A stretch of 64,000 nucleotides of DNA. Source: a virus. The notes under the pieces are model-generated. The model saw only the letters and a program-made list of their open reading frames with translations, had not been told where the DNA came from and did no database searches. The position numbers were made by a program, and so were the translations under genes. Positions within the stretch are counted from its first letter, which is position 1, and each line of letters opens with the position of its first letter. The stretch is taken from positions 1 through 64,000 of the IMG/VR virus record IMGVR_UViG_3300009154_000046. The stretch is one strand, 5' to 3'. Below, one piece after another: positions 8,277 through 16,366 of this stretch.

Positions 8277-8894
8277 CTAGCATGCGTACGGGTTTATGCT
8301 CTCTGGCCAATAATCTTCATCATCTGATACTGGTTCATTTGTATCGCTAAAGTACCATTTTTGAGTTTCGTTATTATATAGAACTGTACGGTTAGTTTCG
8401 TGATCAGAATATATGTAATCTCCAATTTCAGATCCGGTACACTCGCCATTTTCATAATCAACAAAACCACAAAAACTCACACCCGGTTCTTCGTATATCA
8501 GATGAAATGATAACTCAGGAAATTGCGCTGATATTTTATCCAACCATGCAACCGGTGGTCCCCACGCAGTATCAAAACACAAAATTAGATTTTGGTCATC
8601 ATTGACGGTGATGACACTTCCGGAAGCATCCCACTTTGTTCCCCAATTAGATATACGCCACATATACCAATCACTTGACCCGTATTTTTTGATTAAGGCC
8701 TCATAATTTTCACTTTGTTCAAAAACATTTTCTTCAAATAATTCCAGCGGAGTTGGTAATAAGTTATTGAATGTAAACTCCGCATCCCAATCTGGGTGTT
8801 CTTTGTTAGGTATTAATACCGCCTGTTTAAATTCTTTTAATCGTTCTACGTTTGTTGAATGTACATCTAATGTGTTACTGCACCAATTTGGCAT
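8277..8894 (-). CDS. Api92-like / DUF1281 protein
   Basis: 205 residues starting MPNWCSNTLDV, the hallmark of the Api92/YubB family of phage and plasmid proteins with a ferredoxin-like fold. FNNLLPTP near residue 45, WYMWRISNWGTKWDA and FDTAWGPPVAWLD are all family motifs. Function in the family is unknown. It terminates just before hairpin copy A. Confidence 0.85.
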   Translation of the reverse strand: MPNWCSNTLDVHSTNVERLKEFKQAVLIPNKEHPDWDAEFTFNNLLPTPLELFEENVFEQSENYEALIKKYGSSDWYMWRISNWGTKWDASGSVITVNDDQNLILCFDTAWGPPVAWLDKISAQFPELSFHLIYEEPGVSFCGFVDYENGECTGSEIGDYIYSDHETNRTVLYNNETQKWYFSDTNEPVSDDEDYWPESINPYAC

Positions 8895-8905
8895 GTTGTT
8901 TAATT

Positions 8906-10099
8906 TTAAAGTTTATCTAAATTTATTATTATATTGTTTTTATTTTCGTATAAAGCACCATAAATAATTCTCATATCTTTTTTATGGTTTTTTAAAATTG
9001 TTTGTAGTCCAACTGTATGACCCGCTGCTCCAACTTTCTTCCAATCTTCCTTCATCAAATTGGTAAAACAAACAAACCATCTGTCCATATCTTCATTGTA
9101 GGTTACTAATATATATTTACCTTCACGTATACCTTGGCCACCTTGCCATTGTGTTTGAGTTCCTTTGTAAGTAGCTACTTTAATCTCAACCCTATCATCT
9201 ATATCTTTATGGAATATATCCGGATCAGACCAGTGACCTTTCGCCGTAACAACATCATGCCCATCGGCTCGTAACAGAGCGCCACCTATTGTCATAATAG
9301 TATCAGATACAATCCCTGCTATCCTAGCTGGTTCAAAATCATATAAAGGATTATAATCTTCATCGCCAATCTTTACTTCTAATCCATACATTCTATTCAT
9401 ATAGCTAGATGTCCTTGCCATTAGTTTTTTAAATAAAGTATCGGTATATATACCATCCCAATCATAGGTTAAATTTTGAGATGTTTTTACCTTCACACCA
9501 GTCTTACCAGTTGCCTCATCATAGGCAGCTTTTATAGTAATATCATCATCATCAATAAGTTTAAGCAATGATGGCTTCTCTATAAGAATTGTATTTAATT
9601 TATCCAAAGTAGCCCTTGTTGTTTCCAATCTTTTTATATGTGCATTTTGAATTGAATTAGGACGCTTTGTTCCAAACTCTATTTCATACGCATCATTCAT
9701 CTTATTAAACTCGTTCAATTTAATTGACCAAGTCATTTTACGATAAAGATTTGTACTCGTTATTGTGGTATATGTCTGATATGGTTTATTAGGATCGGGG
9801 TATGGCTCATCGGAATATTCTACCCATAATAACTCAACATCGGCCCTCGGAGCAGCGGCAAGACGTGTATTACCGGCTTCGACTAATCCATCTTTCCAAA
9901 TCAATACAGGTTGCTGATTTGGACATAGCTTTTTAGAAACTCTTTTACGGTATGTATCTGCTATTTCTTGAATCTTACTTCTTTCTTCGTTTGTATCAGC
10001 ATAGACTACGGGATTGAATGGGTTTATTTTCAAATCCTTTACATAGGCGTATCTTTTGCCGCTAATGATTTCTAATTTAATTGTTTTACCTTTGCTCAT
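8906..10099 (-). CDS. ParB-like domain fused to PD-(D/E)XK-like nuclease domain
   Basis: 397 residues. Residues ~20-95 resemble a ParB/sulfiredoxin-like domain (DLKINPFNPVVYAD, QQPVLIWKDGLVEAGNTRLAAA). Residues ~290-340 hold a nuclease-like core, GHWSDPDIFHKDI followed by VEIKVATYKGTQTQWQGGQ, matching the D...(E)xK arrangement of restriction-type endonucleases. Between them is a helical linker. Such architecture suggests a sequence-directed DNA-cleaving or DNA-modification-sensing enzyme. Domain calls are from motifs only; the C-terminal one is the less certain. Confidence 0.65.
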   Translation of the reverse strand: MSKGKTIKLEIISGKRYAYVKDLKINPFNPVVYADTNEERSKIQEIADTYRKRVSKKLCPNQQPVLIWKDGLVEAGNTRLAAAPRADVELLWVEYSDEPYPDPNKPYQTYTTITSTNLYRKMTWSIKLNEFNKMNDAYEIEFGTKRPNSIQNAHIKRLETTRATLDKLNTILIEKPSLLKLIDDDDITIKAAYDEATGKTGVKVKTSQNLTYDWDGIYTDTLFKKLMARTSSYMNRMYGLEVKIGDEDYNPLYDFEPARIAGIVSDTIMTIGGALLRADGHDVVTAKGHWSDPDIFHKDIDDRVEIKVATYKGTQTQWQGGQGIREGKYILVTYNEDMDRWFVCFTNLMKEDWKKVGAAGHTVGLQTILKNHKKDMRIIYGALYENKNNIIINLDKL

Positions 10100-10125
10100 T
10101 GTTTTTAAATTTTAAGTTTTAAAGT

Positions 10126-10482
10126 TTATTTTGTTCCGTAATGGTCTTCAAATTTGCCACACACTATTCTATGTAACATTGTATGTAATGTATCATAGAA
10201 GATAGGCATATGTTTTACTATATCAATATTTATCCAAGTATTCCACGTTTGAGGTGATACTGAATTAGTATCTCTATATGAACTAAATGCTATTCTATAT
10301 CTATTACCAAATTCGGATGATTCGTACTCACGTCTTACAATTGCTTTGTAGCTTATACCTTGATACCGTATCGAAAATGTATAATTATATATATCCATAC
10401 CCACATCGGTAACAATAGGATAGATTGTAGGATTGCCAGGCGGAGTCCATCCTTTTAATTTTTCTATGTTTTCTATTTTCAT
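10126..10482 (-). CDS. Hypothetical protein
   Basis: 118 residues from ATG 10482, chosen over an upstream in-frame ATG (10527) because it has the AAACAATG context and avoids a 41-bp overlap with the upstream gene. Contains KGWTPPGNPTIYPIVTD and beta-rich YRIAFSSYRD segments. It shares its general size and style with 10487-10825 but no domain is recognised. Confidence 0.6.
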   Translation of the reverse strand: MKIENIEKLKGWTPPGNPTIYPIVTDVGMDIYNYTFSIRYQGISYKAIVRREYESSEFGNRYRIAFSSYRDTNSVSPQTWNTWINIDIVKHMPIFYDTLHTMLHRIVCGKFEDHYGTK

Positions 10483-10486
10483 TGTT

Positions 10487-10825
10487 TTAAACTCTATAAT
10501 GAACGTAATTTGAGATAATAATACCATCTAAAAATCGGCACCATGAGTGCATATCGTTTAGAACTTCATGTCTAACATTCGTTTCCGATATTTTTAAATT
10601 AATACCAAGGCTATAATCAGCTGCCCATACTTCAACTGGCCAGCCTGGCATAAAATCTCGCTCTCCACCAAGTTTTACAGACCATTCAATATCTTTATAT
10701 AGAAATTTAAAAAAGTATTTACCACCTACTTCATCCCAACACTCAACCATTTGCTTTTCGTGATTTCTAAAAAAATTATTTGCATAATCATTAAATTTCC
10801 AAAAGTTTTTTATAACCAGTTTCAT
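10487..10825 (-). CDS. Hypothetical protein
   Basis: 112 residues, soluble alpha/beta, aromatic-rich (GKYFFKFLYKDIEWSV, WPVEVWAADYSLG), ending in a helix (HSWCRFLDGIIISN). No family recognised. Leader AAACTCATATAAAATG. Confidence 0.6.
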   Translation of the reverse strand: MKLVIKNFWKFNDYANNFFRNHEKQMVECWDEVGGKYFFKFLYKDIEWSVKLGGERDFMPGWPVEVWAADYSLGINLKISETNVRHEVLNDMHSWCRFLDGIIISNYVHYRV

Positions 10826-10866
10826 TTTATATGAGTTTTATTTAATTAAACATAACTGTAGTATAT

Positions 10867-11196
10867 TTATTCTGGTCCCTCATCTTCTGTTGGGATAGAA
10901 TCTTTCCAATCGTCTTGTGTTAGTATTGAGTTAATGTATTGTTCTTTTATAGGAGCATCATAATCACGTCTTTCATAATTTCTTTCTTGATATTCTCTGC
11001 TTACACCTGCTACAAAAGCATCACTAATTACTTGTTCCAGTTCTTCTCTACTTAGAACATATTTGTTTGTTTCTTCTTTAACTAAACCTTTATTTGTAAA
11101 TCCTTGATTGATTGTATAAATCTCATCTAAATAATCAGGTAGTTCCTCAGCCAAAGTTACAGGTACAAATACCTTGTCTGTTATTGTTAGTTTCAT
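10867..11196 (-). CDS. Acidic hypothetical protein
   Basis: 109 residues, strongly acidic, with a central helix (SREELEQVISDAFVAGVSREYQERN). Preceded by TTAAACAATG, the first of the AAACAATG-type genes that dominate up to ~25.6 kb. Not recognised. Confidence 0.6.
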   Translation of the reverse strand: MKLTITDKVFVPVTLAEELPDYLDEIYTINQGFTNKGLVKEETNKYVLSREELEQVISDAFVAGVSREYQERNYERRDYDAPIKEQYINSILTQDDWKDSIPTEDEGPE

Positions 11197-11318
11197 TGTT
11201 TAATAGTTTTGATTATTTCTCAATTTTATTAGTATTTAGGAGTTTTGATTGTTTGGAAAATAATATTGTATATAATTTACGTTTGGTTGGATATATACTA
11301 TCCCAAAAGAGTGCTGTA

Positions 11319-11528
11319 TCATTTTTTATTCAATTTATATTTTTTCTGAAAATGATATTGAAGCCATAAAACATAATCTCTAAAGTAAAATATAATTAAT
11401 AAATTAAATCTCATTTTATTATTTTTATACCTAACTCTTGGTATATATTTTCTAACCCAATCAAAATCTTTAAATATTCCACAATTAAAGTTTTTGTATT
11501 CAAACGACCTTATTGATTTTGCAGACAT
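11319..11528 (-). CDS. Small basic hypothetical protein
   Basis: 69 residues, very basic and aromatic (KSIRSFEYKNFNCGIFKDFDW, QYHFQKKYKLNKK), with a hydrophobic middle (FNLLIIFYF) that might be membrane-associated. It fits between neighbours without overlap. Codon pattern is AT-rich, so it is a tentative gene. The ~120 bp below it hold only a 28-codon ORF. Confidence 0.4.
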   Translation of the reverse strand: MSAKSIRSFEYKNFNCGIFKDFDWVRKYIPRVRYKNNKMRFNLLIIFYFRDYVLWLQYHFQKKYKLNKK

Positions 11529-11530
11529 AA

Positions 11531-11944
11531 TTAATCATTTTTTACTTTTAATACCACCCAATTCTTTGTAGTGTCTATGTTGTTTGCTTTTAGAAAGGAA
11601 TCCCAACTCTCTAATGCTGTATTTATAGTTTCATATTCACTTGTATAAGAATGGTAAGTATTTCTTTTATAAGGTTTTACTACATAAATTATTTGTTCAA
11701 CAAATGGCTCAACATCTTTATCAGTTAATGTAGATGTAGTTCCAATGATTTCAAAATTATCTGCATTATATTTAGAATCTTCCATTATAGTAATGTCAGT
11801 AAATCCATCTTCTTGTTCATAAACTAAACATATATCATTTTGGAATCCATTTATATAGTCATCTGATAATTTAAAATCATAAGCATCTAAAGGAACTTCA
11901 ATTAGTATTAATGTATCTCCTTTATGTGTTGTTATTTTATTCAT
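11531..11944 (-). CDS. Hypothetical protein
   Basis: 137 residues; two halves, the second (PYKRNTYHSYTSEYETINTALESWDSFLKANNI) helical. Its ATGAATAA start overlaps the stop of the upstream 56-residue gene. Not recognised. Confidence 0.6.
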   Translation of the reverse strand: MNKITTHKGDTLILIEVPLDAYDFKLSDDYINGFQNDICLVYEQEDGFTDITIMEDSKYNADNFEIIGTTSTLTDKDVEPFVEQIIYVVKPYKRNTYHSYTSEYETINTALESWDSFLKANNIDTTKNWVVLKVKND

Positions 11945-12107
11945 TGTTTATTTTTTTATTATACAATTTAGCTATTTTAAACCAAAACTCACCTTCTACT
12001 AAATCTTTTACTCCAGCTTTTCTTGTTCTTTCAATTTCTGCTATTGTAAGATTTTTTTTATCTAATTCAATATAACATTCAATAAATGTTTTTTCTTTTT
12101 TATTCAT
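11937..12107 (-). CDS. Small charged protein (56 aa)
   Basis: Read by hand, ATG 12107 to TAA 11937-11939. Starts MNKKEKTFIECYIELDKK, contains IAEIERTRKAGVKDLVEGEFWFKIA and ends KKINNE. Both its start and its stop overlap neighbours through the AATGAATAA junction (Asn-Glu-stop overlapping the next ATG), strong support for translation. Unknown function. Confidence 0.6.
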   Translation of the reverse strand: MNKKEKTFIECYIELDKKNLTIAEIERTRKAGVKDLVEGEFWFKIAKLYNKKINNE

Positions 12108-12324
12108 TGTTTAATAGTTTAAAATAATTTGATTTTGGTTGCATATTCATTATTTTTTCAACTTCTTTTTTATTAGAAGGACAATACATAACAAAACAAT
12201 TCTTTATTTGAACTTCTAATGCTTTAAGTTTTTCAAAATCATTATCAACAAGTCCTAATAACATTTCGGTCTGACCTTTACTTCTATTTATTTGTTGTGA
12301 TAACCATTGTAATTTGTTATTCAT
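12100..12324 (-). CDS. Small hypothetical protein
   Basis: 74 residues, helical, with motif QKNCFVMYCPSNKKEVEKI-like Cys/charged region near the middle. Ends LLNNE with the stop overlapping the next start. Not recognised. Confidence 0.55.
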   Translation of the reverse strand: MNNKLQWLSQQINRSKGQTEMLLGLVDNDFEKLKALEVQIKNCFVMYCPSNKKEVEKIMNMQPKSNYFKLLNNE

Positions 12325-12521
12325 TGTTTACTTTTTTTCTTTTGATGATACTCACCTTTTTCATCTTGATACCAATCCCCTACTTTTAAAGATTCATAAT
12401 TTTCACACCAGCTACACTTAAAATTCTTAGTATCATTTTCTTTTGATGAATAATGTATATTGGGATTTGAATAGTCCTTAAATACTTGTTTTTTACAAGA
12501 CGTGCATTTTATATAACTCAT
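12321..12521 (-). CDS. Zinc-binding small protein
   Basis: 66 residues with CTSCKK at ~6 and CSWCENY at ~36, a split zinc ribbon; short basic C-terminus (HQKKKSKQ). Its end overlaps the next gene by 4 bp. Probably nucleic-acid or protein binding. Confidence 0.65.
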   Translation of the reverse strand: MSYIKCTSCKKQVFKDYSNPNIHYSSKENDTKNFKCSWCENYESLKVGDWYQDEKGEYHQKKKSKQ

Positions 12522-12530
12522 TTTGTTAGT

Positions 12531-13049
12531 TTATTCATTGTTTAAAATTTTAATAGCTTTTTCAGCATCTGATTGACTAAGTCCCTCTGTTGGATGTGTA
12601 TGTATAAAATATGGATGTTGGGTTAATAACATATCATTATCATCATCTAATATGACATAGGTATAATCTATACCAACTCTTTTTTTAACATAAGCCCCAG
12701 TACTATTTTCTCTACAAATGTAATTATCAATCCAATGTTTTATTTCTACACCTCTTGGTATAGACATAGGGAATCCTTTTTCTATATGTTTATACCCTCT
12801 GATAGTAACACCAACTATTTTGCCACCAAATCTAAAATTAGCATTGGTTAGTTTTATTACAGTTTCTTCAACGTTATGTTTTCTCCAACTGCTGCTAATA
12901 ACTAACTTAGCATTTGTTTTTTCCAAGATGTTTCCTAATAGGTCTTGCTTACTATCAACCAATCCCCACATTCTATCCTCTGTTAAACTTTCTGGGGTGG
13001 CAATTACTCCATCTATATCAAGAAATATGTACTTATCCATTGTTTCCAT
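12531..13049 (-). CDS. HAD-like phosphatase (RNA-repair associated type)
   Basis: 172 residues. Motif I is FLDIDGVIAT (nucleophile Asp), motif II VISSSWRKHN and motif IV VILDDDNDM, the pattern of the HAD domain described from Swiss-Army-knife RNA-repair proteins and of many phage HAD proteins. A likely role is removal of 3'-phosphates or other small phosphate groups. Met4 (13040) also has an AACAATG context and could be the true start. Ends ILNNE. Confidence 0.75.
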   Translation of the reverse strand: METMDKYIFLDIDGVIATPESLTEDRMWGLVDSKQDLLGNILEKTNAKLVISSSWRKHNVEETVIKLTNANFRFGGKIVGVTIRGYKHIEKGFPMSIPRGVEIKHWIDNYICRENSTGAYVKKRVGIDYTYVILDDDNDMLLTQHPYFIHTHPTEGLSQSDAEKAIKILNNE

Positions 13050-13338
13050 TGTCTATATCATTTAATTCCTTTAATGTTCTAAAAAAGGCTGTAACAGCTT
13101 TAGGGTTAGCTTTGAGATAATTAGTATTGTCTAATGTACCAGAATTACTAAAATTAGTTTGACTATAATCTTTTGTTGAAACTACACTATCAAGTATAGG
13201 ACTTCTACTTGGTGGTAAGCCAGTTAATTGATTTATGATTTTACTACCATTACATACAGTGCATATTGGAATATTAGAATGTATTCCTATTGTTGGTTCT
13301 ACACCACTTCCTTTACATTGGGGACATTGTTGCCACAT
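13033..13338 (-). CDS. DnaJ-type zinc finger protein
   Basis: 101 residues. N-terminal CPQCKGSG and, 19 residues later, CTVCNGS match the CxxCxGxG repeats of DnaJ-like zinc fingers. The C-terminal half is Ser/Asn-rich with a KAVTAFFRTLKELNDI helix. Ends overlapping the HAD gene start by 17 bp. Confidence 0.6.
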   Translation of the reverse strand: MWQQCPQCKGSGVEPTIGIHSNIPICTVCNGSKIINQLTGLPPSRSPILDSVVSTKDYSQTNFSNSGTLDNTNYLKANPKAVTAFFRTLKELNDIDNGNNG

Positions 13339-13345
13339 AGTTTTA

Positions 13346-13423
13346 TTATTTATTAGTTACTCCTCCTGAAATATATCCTACTATTTTACCACCTATAACA
13401 ATAGGCTGCCATATTTGTATCAT
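13346..13423 (-). CDS. Micro-ORF (25 aa)
   Basis: Hand-read: ATG 13423 with the local AAACAATG context, product MIQIWQPIVIGGKIVGYISG plus VTNK. Glycine-rich and hydrophobic. Translation is supported only by the start context and the exact fit between neighbours, so treat as tentative. Confidence 0.35.
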   Translation of the reverse strand: MIQIWQPIVIGGKIVGYISGGVTNK

Positions 13424-13426
13424 TGT

Positions 13427-13654
13427 TTACTTTTTAAATGTTATTGTATCCCCTACTGAATATTTGTTACAACTGTCTTTAAAATAAGAATATTGTCCTC
13501 TATTTATAATATAACCATATTCACATATATTATTTCCTTTATATTGTACTGATGTTATCTTACATTCAAAAGGTTCTATTTTTGTACTATCTGGAATGTC
13601 ACACCCAATAGTAAACATAGATGCAATAAGTAGTGTTGTTAGTGTTCTTTTCAT
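13427..13654 (-). CDS. Small lipoprotein
   Basis: 75 residues starting MKRTLTTLLIASMFTIGC, a type II signal peptide (lipobox TIGC, lipidated Cys18). Mature part is ~57 residues with four more Cys, probably disulphide-bonded outside the cytoplasm. Unknown role. Confidence 0.7.
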   Translation of the reverse strand: MKRTLTTLLIASMFTIGCDIPDSTKIEPFECKITSVQYKGNNICEYGYIINRGQYSYFKDSCNKYSVGDTITFKK

Positions 13655-13665
13655 ACCTTGTTTTA

Positions 13666-14220
13666 TTATAGTGTTAAATATTTTCTACAGATGTCTGCTT
13701 GTTCCTTTAAAGATTGTTTTCGAGCTGCAACACGAGTAGCAACACGAGTAGCATCAGCAGCAGTAGCAGCAGCATAAGCAGCAGCATAAGCATAAGCAGC
13801 AGCATAAGCATCAGTAGCAGCAGCAGCAGTAGCAGCAGCAGCATAAGCAGCAGCATAAGCATCAGTAGCAGCAGCACGAGCAGCACGAGCAGTAGCATGA
13901 GCAGTAGCATGAGCAGCATGAGCAGCAGCAGCATAAGCATCTAATTCTTCTCTACTTATCTTACCTTCACCAAACTGGATAGCTGCATCTATTGCATTTA
14001 TACTATGTTCATCTCGCATAAGATTCCTAACAGTATTAACACAATGACCCTTGGCAAGAGTTAATTCTCGTAAGTTGTCAGGATAGAGTTTTGCATATGT
14101 CCATAACATCCAATCGGCTCTTTCACATGTTGCAAATGCTTCTTGCAACGTTTTATTCCCTAACCAATTTAGAGCTTCTTCACAAGCGTTAATCGCTTTA
14201 AGTTGTTCTTTAAATGTCAT
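13666..14220 (-). CDS. Imm5-like protein with Ala-rich repeat tail
   Basis: 184 residues. The N-terminal ~95 residues (ALNWLGNKTLQEAFATCERADWMLW, then INAIDAAIQFGEGKISREEL) match the Imm5-like family, found in polymorphic-toxin loci and often in phages. Residues ~98-165 are an Ala-rich run of AAAYAAATDA-type units, encoded by GCA/GCT/TAT repeats, as in other members. Whether it acts as an immunity protein is unknown. Confidence 0.7.
   Translation of the reverse strand: MTFKEQLKAINACEEALNWLGNKTLQEAFATCERADWMLWTYAKLYPDNLRELTLAKGHCVNTVRNLMRDEHSINAIDAAIQFGEGKISREELDAYAAAAHAAHATAHATARAARAAATDAYAAAYAAAATAAAATDAYAAAYAYAAAYAAATAADATRVATRVAARKQSLKEQADICRKYLTL
13735..13938. repeat. Trinucleotide-rich low-complexity repeat
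   Basis: About 200 bp of imperfect AGC/AGT/ATA triplets (units such as AGCAGCATAAGCA), inside the Ala-rich coding tail. It opens spurious polyleucine and polyserine frames on both strands. Prone to length changes by slippage. Confidence 0.8.
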
Positions 14221-14232
14221 AACTTGTTTGTT

Positions 14233-14352
14233 TTAATTTTCATATTCGTTATTACAGCAATCACATCTATAATAATACTGGTTGCTAAATCCCCATACTA
14301 TTTTATAGAATGTTTTAAATTCCTGGCAAAATTTACAATATAAGTGTTTCAT
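14233..14352 (-). CDS. Small zinc-ribbon peptide (39 aa)
   Basis: Hand-read: ATG 14352, TAA 14233-14235. Product begins MKHLYCKFCQEF and has CDCCNNEY at ~29, giving a four-Cys zinc site in a 39-residue protein. It is the first ORF after the promoter at 14372-14403. Confidence 0.6.
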   Translation of the reverse strand: MKHLYCKFCQEFKTFYKIVWGFSNQYYYRCDCCNNEYEN

Positions 14353-14371
14353 TAATTACTTATTTATATAC

Positions 14372-14403
14372 TAAAGATAAGGACTTTATCTTGATTTACC
14401 AAC
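14372..14403 (-). promoter_or_regulatory. Probable promoter inside the end of the phosphoesterase gene
   Basis: TATCTTTA at 14379-14372 and GTTGG at about 14403, 20 nt apart. The -33 box differs by one base from TTTGG. It would drive the zinc peptide, the Imm5-like gene and downstream genes. Confidence 0.45.
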
Positions 14404-15126
14404 TTTAAATTCAGAATTTTCATAAATTAAATATTCTCCGCTGCTACCCTGTGTATCGATGAAGTAGTATTTTCCTCCGGTTGATTTGCCCTTGATGTCA
14501 ATTTGTGATTGATGGGTATGCCCAACTACTTGGATTAAGTCCTTCTTTAGTACACTCTCCTTATTTGCCTTCATTAAGTAGTCGGGTCTAATCCATATTG
14601 GTGTCTGACCTTCACTGTTTCCGTAGTTATCTCCAAATCGAGTCGGAGTAAAACAAAACAGCTTTGGTTTGTGTTTAAACAATTCGTTTAGGTCTGCAGC
14701 TAGTGTATCTATTGACCATTCTCCTAATTCCAATTCTCGGTATGTATTATCCATAAATACACTTGATACGCCAGCATGTGTACACAATATGTTTTCAAAC
14801 TGATAGGCCATTTGTAGGTGTTCTCTATTCTCGTCTACTACCTGTATGATAGAAGGTGCTAGATTATATTGATAGCCACTAGTACCCGTATAACCTATTT
14901 CTGGGAGGTAATGATGATCGTGATTACCAATTAGCAGCACTACTTCTTTACCAGATGTCTTCTTATATTCAATAATCTCTTTGAAGTTATGAATTTGGTC
15001 TACACCCGGTATATCAAACGAATCAAAATAATCTCCAACAAAGATTACTCTATCAGGATTTTCTTGATGCACCATTAGTTTCCAGGTTGCCCTACCGTGT
15101 ACGTCTCCTATAAAAATTGTTTTCAT
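14386..15126 (-). CDS. Metallophosphoesterase (Ser/Thr phosphatase-like)
   Basis: 246 residues. Signature motifs GDVHG at 6-10, GDYFDSFD at ~31, GNHDHH at ~66, CTHAG at ~115 and GHTHQS at ~203 bind two metals as in lambda phosphatase-type enzymes. It could be a protein, nucleotide or RNA-end phosphatase. Overlaps the upstream gene's stop by 4 bp (ATGA). Confidence 0.88.
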   Translation of the reverse strand: MKTIFIGDVHGRATWKLMVHQENPDRVIFVGDYFDSFDIPGVDQIHNFKEIIEYKKTSGKEVVLLIGNHDHHYLPEIGYTGTSGYQYNLAPSIIQVVDENREHLQMAYQFENILCTHAGVSSVFMDNTYRELELGEWSIDTLAADLNELFKHKPKLFCFTPTRFGDNYGNSEGQTPIWIRPDYLMKANKESVLKKDLIQVVGHTHQSQIDIKGKSTGGKYYFIDTQGSSGEYLIYENSEFKVGKSR

Positions 15127-15428
15127 AATTTATTTTTTTTAAATTGTTCAAAATTATACATAGCATGTAGCTTGTTTTCTGATATTTGGTGGAATGGTAC
15201 TTTCATAAGCTCACTAATATAACAATAAGTGTCGAAAGCAAAATTAATTATATCTTCTTCGGTAAATGTATTTTTCATCCCACACCTATACCCATGCATC
15301 CAATATTCTCTTTCACTTAATGTTCCTTCATTGTTCATATTCTCCCATGCTTGTTCGGCTTGTAGTTTCTCTTTATGTCTCTGTAGCTTTCTCTTAGTAA
15401 TAGCTTCTTCACTCATGTCTGCTGTCAT
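15123..15428 (-). CDS. Hypothetical protein
   Basis: 101 residues; N-terminal Lys/Gln/Glu helix (KRKLQRHKEKLQAEQAWENM), then YWMHGYRCGMKNTFTEEDIINFA. ATGA overlaps at both ends point to translational coupling with the phosphoesterase. Not recognised. Confidence 0.6.
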   Translation of the reverse strand: MTADMSEEAITKRKLQRHKEKLQAEQAWENMNNEGTLSEREYWMHGYRCGMKNTFTEEDIINFAFDTYCYISELMKVPFHQISENKLHAMYNFEQFKKNKL

Positions 15429-15784
15429 AATTTATTTAATTTAGATTGTCCTATTGTATACACTTGATGAAAGTCTTCCCATTCTTCAGGTGTTAGTTCT
15501 AATAATCTTTCTCCAACACTTCTTAATTCCCAGTCTTCACTACCCTTTTCTATAAAAGCAATAACAATACAAGTTTCTGGTAAGATAAAAGAACCCTTTG
15601 AAATACTACTTCCTCCTTTCTGTAAAAAATTATCACCAAAACTATCTACATACCCATCTTTTCTGTATTCTTCTTCTTTACCAAAATAAATATTTGTATA
15701 CCATTTTACTATTTCATATAATGGTTTTTTAGTTTTAGTAGATGTGTATTCTCTAAATTCAAGATTGTTTATTCTAATTTTCAT
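15425..15784 (-). CDS. Hypothetical protein
   Basis: 119 residues, beta-rich with a GGSSISKGSFILPET segment and a helical C-terminus. Overlaps both neighbours by 4 bp. Not recognised. Confidence 0.6.
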   Translation of the reverse strand: MKIRINNLEFREYTSTKTKKPLYEIVKWYTNIYFGKEEEYRKDGYVDSFGDNFLQKGGSSISKGSFILPETCIVIAFIEKGSEDWELRSVGERLLELTPEEWEDFHQVYTIGQSKLNKL

Positions 15785-16020
15785 AACTTACTTATTTTAT
15801 ATTCTACTTTATCAATTAATTCACCTGGTAATCCATCACAATAAAATCTACCCATCCCAAACTTTTCTTTTATTTGTGTAAACTTAAAGCCTGGGTATGT
15901 AATAAACTTTTCAAATTGTCCGTCTAACCATTTGATAAATTCATCATCTCCTAAACTTAATCCATAATGTCCTTCTTCTAAATAATCTTTATATTTTTCG
16001 TTAAATTGTTCTATTGTCAT
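15781..16020 (-). CDS. Hypothetical protein
   Basis: 79 residues. The segment FTQIKEKFGMGRFYCDGLPGELIDKVEY resembles a small phage family containing the motif QIKEKFG(G/M)LRFY; I know no function for it. Acidic N-terminal half. Confidence 0.6.
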   Translation of the reverse strand: MTIEQFNEKYKDYLEEGHYGLSLGDDEFIKWLDGQFEKFITYPGFKFTQIKEKFGMGRFYCDGLPGELIDKVEYKISKL

Positions 16021-16026
16021 AATTGT

Positions 16027-16332
16027 TTATTTTGTTTCAAATTCTTTTTTAAGTTTTAGATACTCTGTATATCTTTCTTCTGTACGTTTAGCTTTTAATG
16101 CTTCCAAATGAAGTTTAAATTGTTTCTTTTCTTCTTCTGTTTGTTCTCTATAATGAGTTATAACTACATGGGTTTCTCCTTCATCCCAACCACTATTACC
16201 AAATTCTCCTCTTTCAACATTTATCATTATGTTATTCTCAGGTATTAATAACTCTGGAGGTAGATCAGAAATAGGTATAGAAACTCTCTCTCCACGATAT
16301 GTCTTTTCAAATAATGTTGCTGTTATTTTCAT
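16027..16332 (-). CDS. Hypothetical protein
   Basis: 101 residues; beta-rich first half (SGWDEGETHVVITHYREQT) and a strongly charged helical second half, probably a coiled coil. Not recognised. Confidence 0.55.
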   Translation of the reverse strand: MKITATLFEKTYRGERVSIPISDLPPELLIPENNIMINVERGEFGNSGWDEGETHVVITHYREQTEEEKKQFKLHLEALKAKRTEERYTEYLKLKKEFETK

Positions 16333-16366
16333 AATTCTAATATTTTATTCTGTTTTAAATAACTAT

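Noticed and set aside
11230-11313. 28-codon ORF in the gap below 11319
   Set aside because: Too short, no AAACAATG context and no coupling to neighbours.
13707-13944. Polyleucine and polyserine ORFs on both strands
   Set aside because: Shadows of the Ala-rich triplet repeat in 13666-14220.
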